Source: Mycolicibacterium xanthum (lineage in GTDB: Bacteria; Actinomycetota; Actinomycetes; Mycobacteriales; Mycobacteriaceae). Taken from it: a stretch of 64,000 bases of DNA. Made by a program: the position numbers and the translations under genes. Location of the stretch: assembly GCF_019710635.1 (NCBI RefSeq), contig NZ_JAIFZS010000022.1, positions 48,204 through 112,203 of the forward strand. Reading direction: 5' to 3'. Below the pieces are notes generated by a model. That model was not told where the DNA came from. It searched no databases and saw only the letters and a program-made list of their open reading frames with translations. Positions 42,303-51,198 of the stretch are shown piece by piece (position 1 is the first letter of the stretch; every line of letters begins with the position of its first letter).

Positions 42303-43784
42303 TCAGGTGTGAAGCCGTCCGTCTGCCGTCCGCGACTCCGTCGCGGACGATCCGCCCGCCTCGGTCCCGCCGCCGGCGCTCTTCGGCGAAACGCCCGTGG
42401 CTTCCCGTAGCTCCTCGAATGCCGACTGGATTCGCCGGGTGAACACCTCGGCATTGGACAGAGTTCGGGAGCAGCCGTACACCGCGAAATTGAGTTGGTC
42501 GGCGTAGCTCCAGACGGTGATGTTGACACCGGCCGCATATTTCAAATGGCCGCACGAGATGAAGTTCTCGACTCCCATCCCGCCGAAGTAGCGCTTCTCC
42601 CCCGGGCCCCTGACGTTCGAGACGATCACTGCCCCGTGCACCCGCTGACCCATCAGGCGGGTGAATCTGAGCATCGGCCGCAGCAGCAGGGGTGGGGCGA
42701 GGTCGAACCATTCCTCCCGTTGCACAGGGCGGGCATCCACGCTGGCCCGCACCGCTTTGGTCTGCACGGTCGCCGCACGCAGGCGTTCCACCGGGTCCGC
42801 GAGGTGGGTTGGGAGCGAGAACGTTCGATTCGTCGCCGCGGTGCCCCACAGCCGGGTGTCGTCCTGCCGGAACACCTTGGCCGCGGCGTTGGCGACCACC
42901 GGACGGTCGGTCGGTATACCGGCCTCGATGAGGTACTCGCGAACCGCTCCGGCGGCGATGGCGAAGATGACGGCGTTCACGGTCCCGGAAACGGCCTTTG
43001 CCATCTCTTTGACCTCATCAAGGGGCACCGACACCCACGAGAAGGATCGGCCGGGCGTCAACGGGCCGCGCCACGGCAGCTTCGGCTGGTCACGCAACAT
43101 CGACGGTGGGCGCGGAGCCGCCGGGCGCCCGCCCGCAGACGCGTGGCCCGCCCGGATGGCACGTATCCGCCGTGGCACCTCGTGCCCGATCTGGTGCCAC
43201 AGCTCGCGAACGCCGCTCCGCAGCGCATCGGTACCGCTCAGCACCTCGGGGGGATGCGGGATCGGCGGTGCAACGGTCGCTTCGTCGGGACCTGGGTGCG
43301 ACAGATAGTCGAGCAGCTCGACGAACCTTCCGCCGTCGGCCAGCGCATGGTTCATCTTGAGCACCGCGACGACCTTGCCGCCCTCATAGCCTTCCAGGAA
43401 CCACAGTTCCCACGGCGGCTGACCCGGCCGTACCGGATCGCTGGCGACCTCGCTGATCATCCGGCACAACTGCGTCTTGCTGCCCGGTTCGGGCAGGCGG
43501 GCGTGCCGAAGGTGGTTTCGCACGTCGAAATCCGGGTCGGTGATCCACACCGGCCGGCTCAGCCCGAAAAGCATCGGCCTCGCCCGCCACCGCATCTGGG
43601 GAAGCAGCTCGACCGCTCCGGCGAGCGTCTCGCTCATACGCTCGAACTCGAAGTCCCGGCTCGAAGCCTCGTCGAACACCGCGATCTTCAGGGTGTGCTG
43701 TGGCTCGATCGGTTCGTCGAGTATGAAAGTCGTGTCACTGCCCGACAGCGTGTTATCGGTGTCGGGCAGTCGGTTCGGTCCCAT
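42303..43784 (-). CDS. WS/DGAT-family acyltransferase with altered catalytic motif
   Basis: This 493-residue protein has a full WS/DGAT length: an N-terminal DTTFILDEP, the central motif region MNHALADG at 144-151, and C-terminal AVIVSNVRGPGEKRYFGG. The first His of HHxxxDG is Asn145 here, while the catalytic second His (146) and Asp-Gly remain. The enzyme would make triacylglycerol or wax ester from acyl-CoA. The ATG at 43784 precedes the conserved start; the ORF extends 17 codons further without support. Divergent from the PlsC-like gene at 43959. Confidence 0.9.
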   Translation of the reverse strand: MGPNRLPDTDNTLSGSDTTFILDEPIEPQHTLKIAVFDEASSRDFEFERMSETLAGAVELLPQMRWRARPMLFGLSRPVWITDPDFDVRNHLRHARLPEPGSKTQLCRMISEVASDPVRPGQPPWELWFLEGYEGGKVVAVLKMNHALADGGRFVELLDYLSHPGPDEATVAPPIPHPPEVLSGTDALRSGVRELWHQIGHEVPRRIRAIRAGHASAGGRPAAPRPPSMLRDQPKLPWRGPLTPGRSFSWVSVPLDEVKEMAKAVSGTVNAVIFAIAAGAVREYLIEAGIPTDRPVVANAAAKVFRQDDTRLWGTAATNRTFSLPTHLADPVERLRAATVQTKAVRASVDARPVQREEWFDLAPPLLLRPMLRFTRLMGQRVHGAVIVSNVRGPGEKRYFGGMGVENFISCGHLKYAAGVNITVWSYADQLNFAVYGCSRTLSNAEVFTRRIQSAFEELREATGVSPKSAGGGTEAGGSSATESRTADGRLHT

Positions 43785-43846
43785 CGGTGTCGTCCTCCCC
43801 GGCCCTGGCCGGGGAGTTCCGGCCAGCCTGCACAAAGCACGCCATG

Positions 43847-43870
43847 CGTGATGCGGCTCACACTAAGCTA
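43847..43870. promoter_or_regulatory. Divergent promoter P1: CRP-like dyad plus CTAAGCTA box
   Basis: CGTGA-TGCGGC-TCACA (43847-43862, 9 of 10 to CRP consensus) runs straight into CACTAAGCTA (43861-43870). The CTCA-ACTAAGCTA block recurs in the next divergent promoter (46034-46049). TAAGCT fits a -10 hexamer for the rightward gene. Confidence 0.4.
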
Positions 43871-43958
43871 TCGGAAATCGCCGCAATCCACGTCGAGTTG
43901 CCGCCGGTCGGGCTTTCGGATTCGTGCCGCATCACGGCCGGCAATGGGGAGGCCCACG

Positions 43959-44774
43959 TTGAACACCACGGATCAAACCGCCCCCCTGCCGGGGGACTTC
44001 ACCGGAGAGTGGAACGCCGACACCATGCAACGGATGGTGTCGATCGCGCGTCCGTTCTTCAAGCGGTGGTTCCGCTTCGAAGTGCGCGGTCTCGAGACCT
44101 TTCCCTCGGGCGGAGCGCTGATCGTGTCAAATCATTCCGGCCTCCCGTTCGCCTGGGACGCGCCGATCCTCTGGGTCGCCTTCTTCGAGAAGTTCGGCTA
44201 CGAGCGTCGGTTCTACACCCTCGGCCACGACATCCTGTTCCGGACGCCGGCCGCTGAGCGGTTGAGTCGGATGGGCATGCTCCGCGCCAGTCGCGACAAT
44301 GCCAACAAGGCGCTGCGTTCCGGTGCCGCCGTCATGGTCTTCCCCGGCGCGGCCCACGATGCGGCGCGGCCGACCTGGGAACAGAACGTCATCGACTTCG
44401 CCGGCCACACCGGCTACGTCTCGATGGCGATCGAGGCCGGTGTGCCGATCGTGCCCGCCGTGCAGATCGGCGGACAGGAGACTCAGCTGTACCTGACCCG
44501 CGGCACCTGGCTGGCCAAGGTGCTGGGACTCAACCGCCTGGTGCGCCTCGAGCAATTGCCGGTCTCGTTCGGCTTCCCGTTCGGGCTGAGCGTGGGGACG
44601 GGGAACCTGCCGTTGCCCTCGAAGATCATCACCCGGGTGCTGGACCCGATCGACATCACCGCACAGTTCGGCAAGAGCCCCGATATCGCGGAGGTCGACC
44701 AGTACGTTCGCGAGGTCATGCAGTCCGCGTTGGACGAGTTGGCCGCCCAGCGGCGCTTCCCGATCCTGGGGTGA
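43959..44774 (+). CDS. Lysophospholipid/glycerolipid acyltransferase (PlsC-like), copy 1
   Basis: This 271-residue protein starts at a TTG preceded by GGGGAGG; an in-frame ATG five codons upstream overlaps that ribosome site. The acyltransferase motif is SNHSGLPFAWD (57-67), with His and Asp seven residues apart as in the mycobacterial NHSG subgroup. Later come VFPGAAHDAARP and PIVPAVQIGGQETQL. It would transfer acyl groups to a glycerolipid at the inner membrane. It shares its whole length with the gene at 46159-46977. Confidence 0.88.
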   Translation: MNTTDQTAPLPGDFTGEWNADTMQRMVSIARPFFKRWFRFEVRGLETFPSGGALIVSNHSGLPFAWDAPILWVAFFEKFGYERRFYTLGHDILFRTPAAERLSRMGMLRASRDNANKALRSGAAVMVFPGAAHDAARPTWEQNVIDFAGHTGYVSMAIEAGVPIVPAVQIGGQETQLYLTRGTWLAKVLGLNRLVRLEQLPVSFGFPFGLSVGTGNLPLPSKIITRVLDPIDITAQFGKSPDIAEVDQYVREVMQSALDELAAQRRFPILG

Positions 44775-44779
44775 AGCGG

Positions 44780-45964
44780 CTACATCCCTTTCGCGATCTG
44801 GTAATCGCCTGCGCGTGACGTCACGGCGTTGTCGTGAACCTCGTCGAGGAACAGGCGGATCGCCGTCACCACCGAGGCGGTGCAGGCGCCGTCGGCGAGG
44901 TCGAAACCATGCTGGGCGCCGGGCACTTCCAGATAGCCGACCGGCGACCGCGACACCGCACGCAGACTTCCGACGAAATCGCGGGCCTGAGCGACCGGGA
45001 TCACCGTGTCGTCGCTGCCGTGCACGACCAGGAACGGCGGGGCGTCGGGTCGCACCCGGGTGATCGGCGACGCGTTGTGGAAGATGTGCGGGTGCTCCGC
45101 TTGCCGCTTGCGGATGACGACGTTTTCGAGGAATTCGACGAACCGGTCACGTTCCGGGGTCGACCGGTCGACCCAGTCGTAGCGCCCGTAGATGCCCACC
45201 ACGGCATCGACGGTGGTGTCCGCGCCGGCGGGCAACTCGTCGTGGAAGTCGGAGTCATCGTGGGTCAGACCGGCGAGCGCGGCCAGATGCCCGCCGGCGG
45301 AACACCCCGCCACGGCGACGAAGTCCGGGTTGCCACCGAACTCGGCGATGTTGGCACGAGCCCAGGCAACGGCGGCCTTGACATCGGCGACATGCCGCGG
45401 CCAGCGGTGCTGCGGGGAAACCCGGTAGTCGATCGACAGGCAGATCCAGCCCTGTTCGGCCAGGTGCGACATCAGCGCATAGCCCTGCAGCATCCTCTTG
45501 CCGTGCACCCATCCGCCGCCCGGCACGAAGACCACGACCGGCGCCGGCTGCGCCGGCAGGTCTTCTCGCCGCCAGATCTCCAGCAGCTGTCCCGGTGCGG
45601 GGCCGTAGCTGACCGACGATCGGTGCAGGTATTGCTGCCGGCTCCTGGCGTGCCTTACCACCGGGGGAAGCCGGTCGGGAGCGGGCCAGTCGATGTTCAG
45701 CCGCTGCGGCGACACCAGGCCTCGCAGCGCCGCCGCACTGACCTCGTGTGCCGGCTCCAGGTCTTCCCGGCGTGGCTTCGGCTCACCCGAGGGCAACCTG
45801 TTCTGCACCAGGTAGGACAACATCTCGGGTGCCACCCGGAGGCCCCACAGCGCCATCGCCGACAGCGAGACGATCGGTTCTATGCGCTTGCCCACCACCG
45901 GCACAGCTGCACACGATTCACCGAACGCCAACAGGCAGGCCGTCGGATTGATATCGATCCCCAT
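44780..45964 (-). CDS. Alpha/beta hydrolase, hormone-sensitive-lipase-like esterase (LipC-like)
   Basis: This 394-residue protein has the oxyanion motif VPGGGWVHG (residues about 147-155), the nucleophile GCSAGGH, Asp in HGSDDTVIP and His in GAQHGFD, a complete triad. The N-terminal 110 residues include hydrophobic helices, as in the mycobacterial LipC/LipW type; LipC sits beside a WS/DGAT gene in M. tuberculosis, from memory, as here. It would hydrolyse acyl esters. Convergent with PlsC copy 1 (5-bp gap) and divergent from copy 2. Confidence 0.9.
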   Translation of the reverse strand: MGIDINPTACLLAFGESCAAVPVVGKRIEPIVSLSAMALWGLRVAPEMLSYLVQNRLPSGEPKPRREDLEPAHEVSAAALRGLVSPQRLNIDWPAPDRLPPVVRHARSRQQYLHRSSVSYGPAPGQLLEIWRREDLPAQPAPVVVFVPGGGWVHGKRMLQGYALMSHLAEQGWICLSIDYRVSPQHRWPRHVADVKAAVAWARANIAEFGGNPDFVAVAGCSAGGHLAALAGLTHDDSDFHDELPAGADTTVDAVVGIYGRYDWVDRSTPERDRFVEFLENVVIRKRQAEHPHIFHNASPITRVRPDAPPFLVVHGSDDTVIPVAQARDFVGSLRAVSRSPVGYLEVPGAQHGFDLADGACTASVVTAIRLFLDEVHDNAVTSRAGDYQIAKGM

Positions 45965-46008
45965 AGGTCTTCCCTCCCCGACGAGGTACCGGCACGGGAC
46001 CCGCCTGC

Positions 46009-46068
46009 ATGAGACACACTGGGTGTGCTGTGTCTCATACTAAGCTAGCTTATGTGACGCACTTCACC
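46009..46068. promoter_or_regulatory. Divergent promoter P2 with operator dyad, CTAAGCTA box and CRP-like site
   Basis: ATGAGACACA (46009-46018) and TGTGTCTCAT (46029-46038) form a perfect 10-10-10 dyad. It is followed by TAAGCTAGCTTA (46041-46052), a 12-bp palindrome sharing ACTAAGCTA with P1, and then TGTGA-CGCACT-TCACC (46053-46068), 9 of 10 to CRP. The first dyad suits a TetR-like regulator, but no such gene is adjacent. Confidence 0.5.
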
Positions 46069-46158
46069 TACGGGTGCGTTGATTCGGCCGCTGCGGCGCG
46101 GTGCGTCGCAGCGATTTCCAGCAGGGGTGCGCCCCGGCCGGGTACAGGAGGTTTCGCG

Positions 46159-46977
46159 TTGACCGATAACGAGCACGTCTGCGCCGGCCCGGGAGACTTC
46201 ACCGGAGAGTGGGACCCCGCCCTGATTCGCCGCATGCTCTCTGTGGGCGAACCGCTCTTCAAGCTCTGGTTCCGGTCGGAGGTGCGTGATATGGACCGGG
46301 TGCCGCCCGGCGGGGCGCTGATCGTGTCGAACCACTCCGGCGGCCCGTTCGCGGCGGACGTACCGGTCATCTGGCGGGAGTTCTTCGAAACGTTCGGCGA
46401 CGACCGCCCGATCTACACGTTGGGCCATGACATCCTGTTCAACGGGCGGTTGGCGGGTGTCATGGCACGGGTGGGCCTGCTCCGCGCCAACCGCGACAAC
46501 GCCGTGAAAGCGCTCCGGTCGGGCGCGGTGGTCATCGTCTTCCCCGGCGGCGACAACGATGCGATGCGGCCCACCAGCCAGCAGACCACCATCGATTTCA
46601 GCGGTCGGACAGGCTATGTCGCCACGGCCATCGAGGCCGGCGTCCCGATGGTGCCGGTCGTATCGATCGGCGGCCAGGAAACCCAGCTCTTCCTGACCCG
46701 CGGCACCGGGCTGGCCAAGCGGCTCGGCTTCATCAAACGCCTGACCCGTATCGAACAGGTGCCGATCTCGTTTGGTTTCCCACTGGGGCTGACCGTGGGG
46801 GGCTACAACCTGCCGCTGCCCTCCAAGATCGTCACCCAGGTGCTGGAGTCGATCGACATCACCGCCCGGTTCGGCAAGAATCCCGACGTCGCCGAGGTCG
46901 ACACCTACGTCCGCGGGGTGATGCAGTCCGCGATGGACGATTTGGCCGCCCAGCGCCGTTTTCCGGTCCTAGGGTGA
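46159..46977 (+). CDS. Lysophospholipid/glycerolipid acyltransferase (PlsC-like), copy 2
   Basis: This 272-residue protein starts at TTG with AGGAGG upstream, the same start style as copy 1. Motif SNHSGGPFAAD and later VFPGGDNDAMRP, VSIGGQETQLFL and the shared C-terminus MDDLAAQRRFPVLG show that the two are paralogues along the whole length. It is divergent from the LipC-like gene and precedes the kinase gene. A role in making storage or membrane lipid is inferred. Confidence 0.88.
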   Translation: MTDNEHVCAGPGDFTGEWDPALIRRMLSVGEPLFKLWFRSEVRDMDRVPPGGALIVSNHSGGPFAADVPVIWREFFETFGDDRPIYTLGHDILFNGRLAGVMARVGLLRANRDNAVKALRSGAVVIVFPGGDNDAMRPTSQQTTIDFSGRTGYVATAIEAGVPMVPVVSIGGQETQLFLTRGTGLAKRLGFIKRLTRIEQVPISFGFPLGLTVGGYNLPLPSKIVTQVLESIDITARFGKNPDVAEVDTYVRGVMQSAMDDLAAQRRFPVLG

Positions 46978-47054
46978 TCGCCGTGAGTTCACCGTTCCAC
47001 ACACCCTCGCGGCGCAAGGACCCGAAAGCCCATCTCGTCGGCGCGTGACCAGGC

Positions 47055-50000
47055 ATGTCACAAACGTCGAGGCAAACCGCCGAGAAGGCTTATGCTCGCG
47101 CTGAGGGCAGCATGAACAGCGATCCCCTTCCGACGCAGCGCGACGCCGGATCCGCCGTCGCCGACGAACCGAGCGCCGGCGGATCCGCCGTCGCCACCGA
47201 ACTGAGCGCCGCCGGTTTCGCCGACGCCGAAGAGATCGGCCGCGGCGGCTTCGGCATCGTGTTCCGCTGCACCCAGGTCGCGCTGGACCGTGTCGTCGCG
47301 GTCAAGGTGCTGACCGCTGACCTGCAGGAGGACCGGGAACGGTTCCTGCGCGAACAGCACGCGATGGCGAAGTTGACGGGTCACCCCAATATCGTCGGGA
47401 TCCTGGAGGTCGGCGAGACCGCCAGCGGCCACCCCTACCTGGTGATGCAGTACCACCCCCAGGGGTCGGTCGAGGACAGGATCAAACAGCTGGGGCTGCT
47501 GCCTCTCGACGAGGCCCTGCGGGTCGGGGTGAAGATGGCCGGTGCGCTGGACGCGGCGCACCGACTGGGCGTTCTGCACCGCGACATCAAACCGGCGAAC
47601 ATCCTGCTGACCGACTACGGCGAGCCGGCGCTGAGCGATTTCGGAATCGCACACATCACCGGGGGATTCCAGACTTCGTCGGGCGCCATCACCGGGTCAC
47701 CGGCGTTCACCGCCCCCGAGATCGTGTCCGGCGATCCGCCCACCGAGGCTTCCGACGTCTACGGGCTGGGCGCCACCTTGTTCGCCATGCTGACCGGTCA
47801 TGCGGCGTTCGAACGCCGCTCCGGGGAACAGATCGTCGCCCAGTTCCTGCGAATCACCAGCGATCCACTGCCCCAGCTGGGCGAGCGCGGCATCCCCGCG
47901 GACATCGCGGCCGTTGTCGAGAAGGCGATGTCCCGCGAGCCCGCCGAGCGCCCGTCCGCCGTCGCGCTGGGGGAGGAACTTCAGCGTGTGCAATCGGCGC
48001 ACCGGTTCCCGGTCGACGCGATGGCCTCGCGCGGCGCGGGAGAGGGATCCACGGCTGAGCCGCGCGCGGGCAGAGACACCACGCGGGCCCCGCGCAGCCA
48101 CGGCGGCCTTCCGGCCGAGCTGACCAGTTTCGTCGGGCGCGACACCGAGTTGCACGAGGTGCGAGAGCTGTTGGCGCGTTCCCGGTTGGTGACGCTGGTC
48201 GGGCTCGGCGGGGTCGGCAAGACCCGGCTCGCACGGCGCGTCGCAGCCGAGGTCCAACGAGAGTCCACTGACGACGTCCGGGTGGTCGAGCTCGGTGAAC
48301 TCCACGACGGCTCGTTACTCGTCGACGTGGTGGCGACGGGACTGGGCCTGCGTGACGAGGCGGGCAGATCACTGCATGATGTGCTCGTCGACTTCCTGGC
48401 TTCGCGCCGGCTGCTCCTGGTGCTCGACAACTGTGAACAACTGATCGACGATGTCGCGCGGCTGGCCGAAGAACTGCTGGGCGATTGCCCGGACCTGCGG
48501 ATCCTGGCCACCAGCCGCGAGCGTCTGGGCGTGTACGGCGAAACCGTCGACGTGATCACCCCGCTCGGCTATCCCGATACCGACGACATACCCACACTCG
48601 ATTCACTGGGCCAGTTCGATGCCGTTGCGTTGTTCTGCGACCGGGCCGTCGCCGCGGTGCGGGACTTCCACCTCACCGAGGCGAACAAGGCGATGGTCGC
48701 GAGCATCGTGTCCCGGCTGGAGGGACTGCCGTTGGCGATCGAACTCGCCGCGGCACGGCTTCGTGCCATGTCCCTCGACCAACTGCTGAAAAGGCTCGCC
48801 GACCGCTACCAACTGCTGACGCGCGGCAGCCGCGGGGCTCCCCGGCGGCAGCAGAAGCTGAGCTGGACGGTCGAGTGGAGCTACGACCTGTGTACCGAGG
48901 CCGAACAGCGACTGTGGGGAAAGCTGTCGGTCTTCGCCGGCACCTTCGACCTGGAAGCGGCGCAACAGGTTTGCGGTGTCGACATCCCCGACGACGAGTT
49001 CCTGGACCTGCTCACCTCGCTGGTCGACAAGTCGATCCTGATCCGCATCGAATCCCACGACGGTGCCCGATCGAACGACGGTGCCCGATCGAACGACGGT
49101 GTCCGGTTCCGAATGCTCGAAATGCTGCGGGAGTACGGCCGACTGCGGTTCGAGCGGGATGACGAGTACCGGCAGTTGCGGCAGCGACACGCCGACTGGT
49201 ACCGACGGCTGGCGCGAGACGCCTTCGACTCGTGGTTCGGTCCGCGCCAACTCGACTTCCTTGCGCGTATCCAGCGGGAGATGCCGAACATCCGGGAGGC
49301 GCTGGAGTTCAGCCTGTCCGAAGACGACGGCACGGCGGCACTGGCGATCGTCGCTGCGCTGCATCCGTTTTGGCTGTGCCGCGGCATGCTACGCGAAGCC
49401 CGCCACTGGACGGACCGCGCGTTGGCGCGTGCGCCGCGCGAACCCACCCGCGATCGGGTGCAGGCACTTTTCAGCTCCGCGCTGATCATGCCGCTCTACG
49501 GCGACATATCGGCGGGTGCGGCACGAGCGGCGGAGGCCCGGGAGCTCGCAGCGCAGACCGATGATCCGGTCGCCCACGCAGGTGTGGCGATGGCCGACGG
49601 TATCACCGCGATCATGAGTGGCGATTTCCAACGGGCCGCCACCAACCTGGAGGAGTCGCTGCGGGACAGCGACGATCCCAATATGCAGCTCAATGCGATG
49701 CTGCTGCTCGGCTGGGCCCTGGAATTCGCGGGGGACACCGAGTGTGCGCTGAGTTGGCAGGAGAAGGCGCTCGCACTCGCGACCTCTCACGGCGAACAGA
49801 TTTATCGATCATATGCGCTGTGGGAGTTGGGGATCCGTTGGCTTCAGCACGGCCAGTCCGACCGGGCGGAGCCGCTGCTCCGGGAAGGCCTCCGGTTTGC
49901 GCGACTGATCGATGATCGACGCAACGCCGCGGGCTGCCTGGAGGGCTTGGCATGGATCGCCGCACAGCGGAACGACCCGCGAGCCGCCGCGGTGATGATG

Positions 50001-50195
50001 GGGGCCGCCGACGCCGTCGCCACTACGGTGGGCAGTGTCCCGCTTCCACTTCCGCGCCTGCGCGACCTGCACACCGAATGCGAGCACCGGGCCCGCGAAG
50101 CGCTCGGCGACGAACAGTTCGACGCCGCGCGCCGCGAAGGCGGCGCGATGAGCTTCGACGAGGCCGCCGCCTATGGTCTCGACGACCACGGTTGA
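47055..50195 (+). CDS. pknK: PknK-like Ser/Thr kinase with ATPase and TPR regions
   Basis: This 1046-residue protein resembles mycobacterial PknK. Residues 58-310 are a Hanks kinase: GRGGFG (62-67), Lys84, HRDIKPAN (175-182), DFG (195-197). Residues 350-700 are an AfsR/MalT-type STAND ATPase: Walker A GLGGVGKT (383-390), Walker B LLLVLDN (453-459), then GLPLAIELAAARL. The last 300 residues are TPR-like helices. There is no membrane helix. A start at M20 (47112) is also possible. In M. tuberculosis PknK controls a lipid-linked operon through VirS; no VirS-like gene is visible here, but lipid genes surround it. Confidence 0.9.
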   Translation: MSQTSRQTAEKAYARAEGSMNSDPLPTQRDAGSAVADEPSAGGSAVATELSAAGFADAEEIGRGGFGIVFRCTQVALDRVVAVKVLTADLQEDRERFLREQHAMAKLTGHPNIVGILEVGETASGHPYLVMQYHPQGSVEDRIKQLGLLPLDEALRVGVKMAGALDAAHRLGVLHRDIKPANILLTDYGEPALSDFGIAHITGGFQTSSGAITGSPAFTAPEIVSGDPPTEASDVYGLGATLFAMLTGHAAFERRSGEQIVAQFLRITSDPLPQLGERGIPADIAAVVEKAMSREPAERPSAVALGEELQRVQSAHRFPVDAMASRGAGEGSTAEPRAGRDTTRAPRSHGGLPAELTSFVGRDTELHEVRELLARSRLVTLVGLGGVGKTRLARRVAAEVQRESTDDVRVVELGELHDGSLLVDVVATGLGLRDEAGRSLHDVLVDFLASRRLLLVLDNCEQLIDDVARLAEELLGDCPDLRILATSRERLGVYGETVDVITPLGYPDTDDIPTLDSLGQFDAVALFCDRAVAAVRDFHLTEANKAMVASIVSRLEGLPLAIELAAARLRAMSLDQLLKRLADRYQLLTRGSRGAPRRQQKLSWTVEWSYDLCTEAEQRLWGKLSVFAGTFDLEAAQQVCGVDIPDDEFLDLLTSLVDKSILIRIESHDGARSNDGARSNDGVRFRMLEMLREYGRLRFERDDEYRQLRQRHADWYRRLARDAFDSWFGPRQLDFLARIQREMPNIREALEFSLSEDDGTAALAIVAALHPFWLCRGMLREARHWTDRALARAPREPTRDRVQALFSSALIMPLYGDISAGAARAAEARELAAQTDDPVAHAGVAMADGITAIMSGDFQRAATNLEESLRDSDDPNMQLNAMLLLGWALEFAGDTECALSWQEKALALATSHGEQIYRSYALWELGIRWLQHGQSDRAEPLLREGLRFARLIDDRRNAAGCLEGLAWIAAQRNDPRAAAVMMGAADAVATTVGSVPLPLPRLRDLHTECEHRAREALGDEQFDAARREGGAMSFDEAAAYGLDDHG
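49059..49100 (+). repeat. 18-bp tandem repeat inside the PknK-like gene
   Basis: The 18-bp unit GACGGTGCCCGATCGAAC occurs twice and partly a third time in frame, encoding DGARSN-DGARSN-DGVR. It lies between the ATPase and the TPR region, probably in a surface loop, and could vary in copy number. Confidence 0.75.
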
Positions 50196-50214
50196 CCCAG
50201 GTCCCCGCCGACGC

Positions 50215-51150
50215 TCAAAGTTGCGAACGGATGAACGTGAGGATCTCGTCGGCAGTGGCGAAGCCGCCGAGGTGGCTCTCCTGCGGGCGAACCACGAGCT
50301 CGGCATCGGCGAGCCGCGCGACCGCTTCCTGCGCGTCGCGCAGCGGCACGATGTGGTCGGCGTCGCCGTGCCACCACCGCACCGGTGCCGCAACATCGGC
50401 GAGCCGAAAACCCCAGTCGCGTCCGAAGAGGCGGGCGTCGTCGACGATGGCCTGGAAACCGCCCCTGGCGAGCAGCACGAGGTCGTCGATGAACATGCCT
50501 TCCATCTCCGGATCGGCGAGAACCCGCCGGTCGGATTCGGGGGTGGTGCTCGCGTAGGCCTGGGCGATCCAGTGCGCGAACGGGATGGCCGGCACCGCAA
50601 GCGTCGACACCACCCCGGCCAGGGGCTGGCGCAGCGCACCCAGCGCCGGCGTGACGCGGCGGGACAGATCGATGACACCGGTGGCCAGCGCATCCGGCCC
50701 GACCGACGGGACGACACCCCCCAACACCGCCACCGCCGCCACCCGGGTGCTCAGCGGCGGCACCGCGGCACACGCCAGGGCGTACGGTCCGCCGCCGGAC
50801 AACCCGACCACACCGAGCCGCTGGGCGCCGAGGGCCTCGGCGACGTGTGCCACGTCCGTGGCCCAGTCGGCCACCGCCCGGTAAGGGTGCGGGTCGGACA
50901 ACCCCGAACCCGGCCGCCCCACGACGACCACACGCAGGCCCAACTTCTCCGCGGCACGACGGCCCAGCAACGGCAACTGGCGGCGCCCACCGGGTGTGCC
51001 GTGGAACCACAACACCGGCGCCCCGGCCGGGTCGCCGAACTCGGCGTATCCCAGACGGCGGCCACCGGGCAGATAGAAACGGCCTTCGGCCCGGGGCTTT
51101 TCGACGCGCGGTACCCGGAAGGGGTGCCGCAACGGGTTCGTGATGCTCAT
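50215..51150 (-). CDS. Alpha/beta hydrolase
   Basis: This 311-residue protein has the oxyanion HGTPGG, nucleophile Ser in VGLSGGGPYAL, Asp in WHGDADHIVP and His in QESHLGGF, a complete hydrolase triad. No signal peptide. The ATG at 51150 is preferred to the longer frame because the extension is Arg-rich and untypical. It converges on the kinase gene with a 19-bp gap. The substrate is unknown; lipid neighbours suggest an ester. Confidence 0.85.
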   Translation of the reverse strand: MSITNPLRHPFRVPRVEKPRAEGRFYLPGGRRLGYAEFGDPAGAPVLWFHGTPGGRRQLPLLGRRAAEKLGLRVVVVGRPGSGLSDPHPYRAVADWATDVAHVAEALGAQRLGVVGLSGGGPYALACAAVPPLSTRVAAVAVLGGVVPSVGPDALATGVIDLSRRVTPALGALRQPLAGVVSTLAVPAIPFAHWIAQAYASTTPESDRRVLADPEMEGMFIDDLVLLARGGFQAIVDDARLFGRDWGFRLADVAAPVRWWHGDADHIVPLRDAQEAVARLADAELVVRPQESHLGGFATADEILTFIRSQL

Positions 51151-51198
51151 GGTCCTGGGAAGTGATCGTAGCCGGGGGCGGGTGAACAACGATCACGG

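Noticed and set aside
42495..43958. Long upstream extension of PlsC copy 1
   Set aside because: The extension runs antisense through the WS/DGAT gene; a TTG with GGGGAGG at 43959 and the paralogue's matching TTG give the real start.
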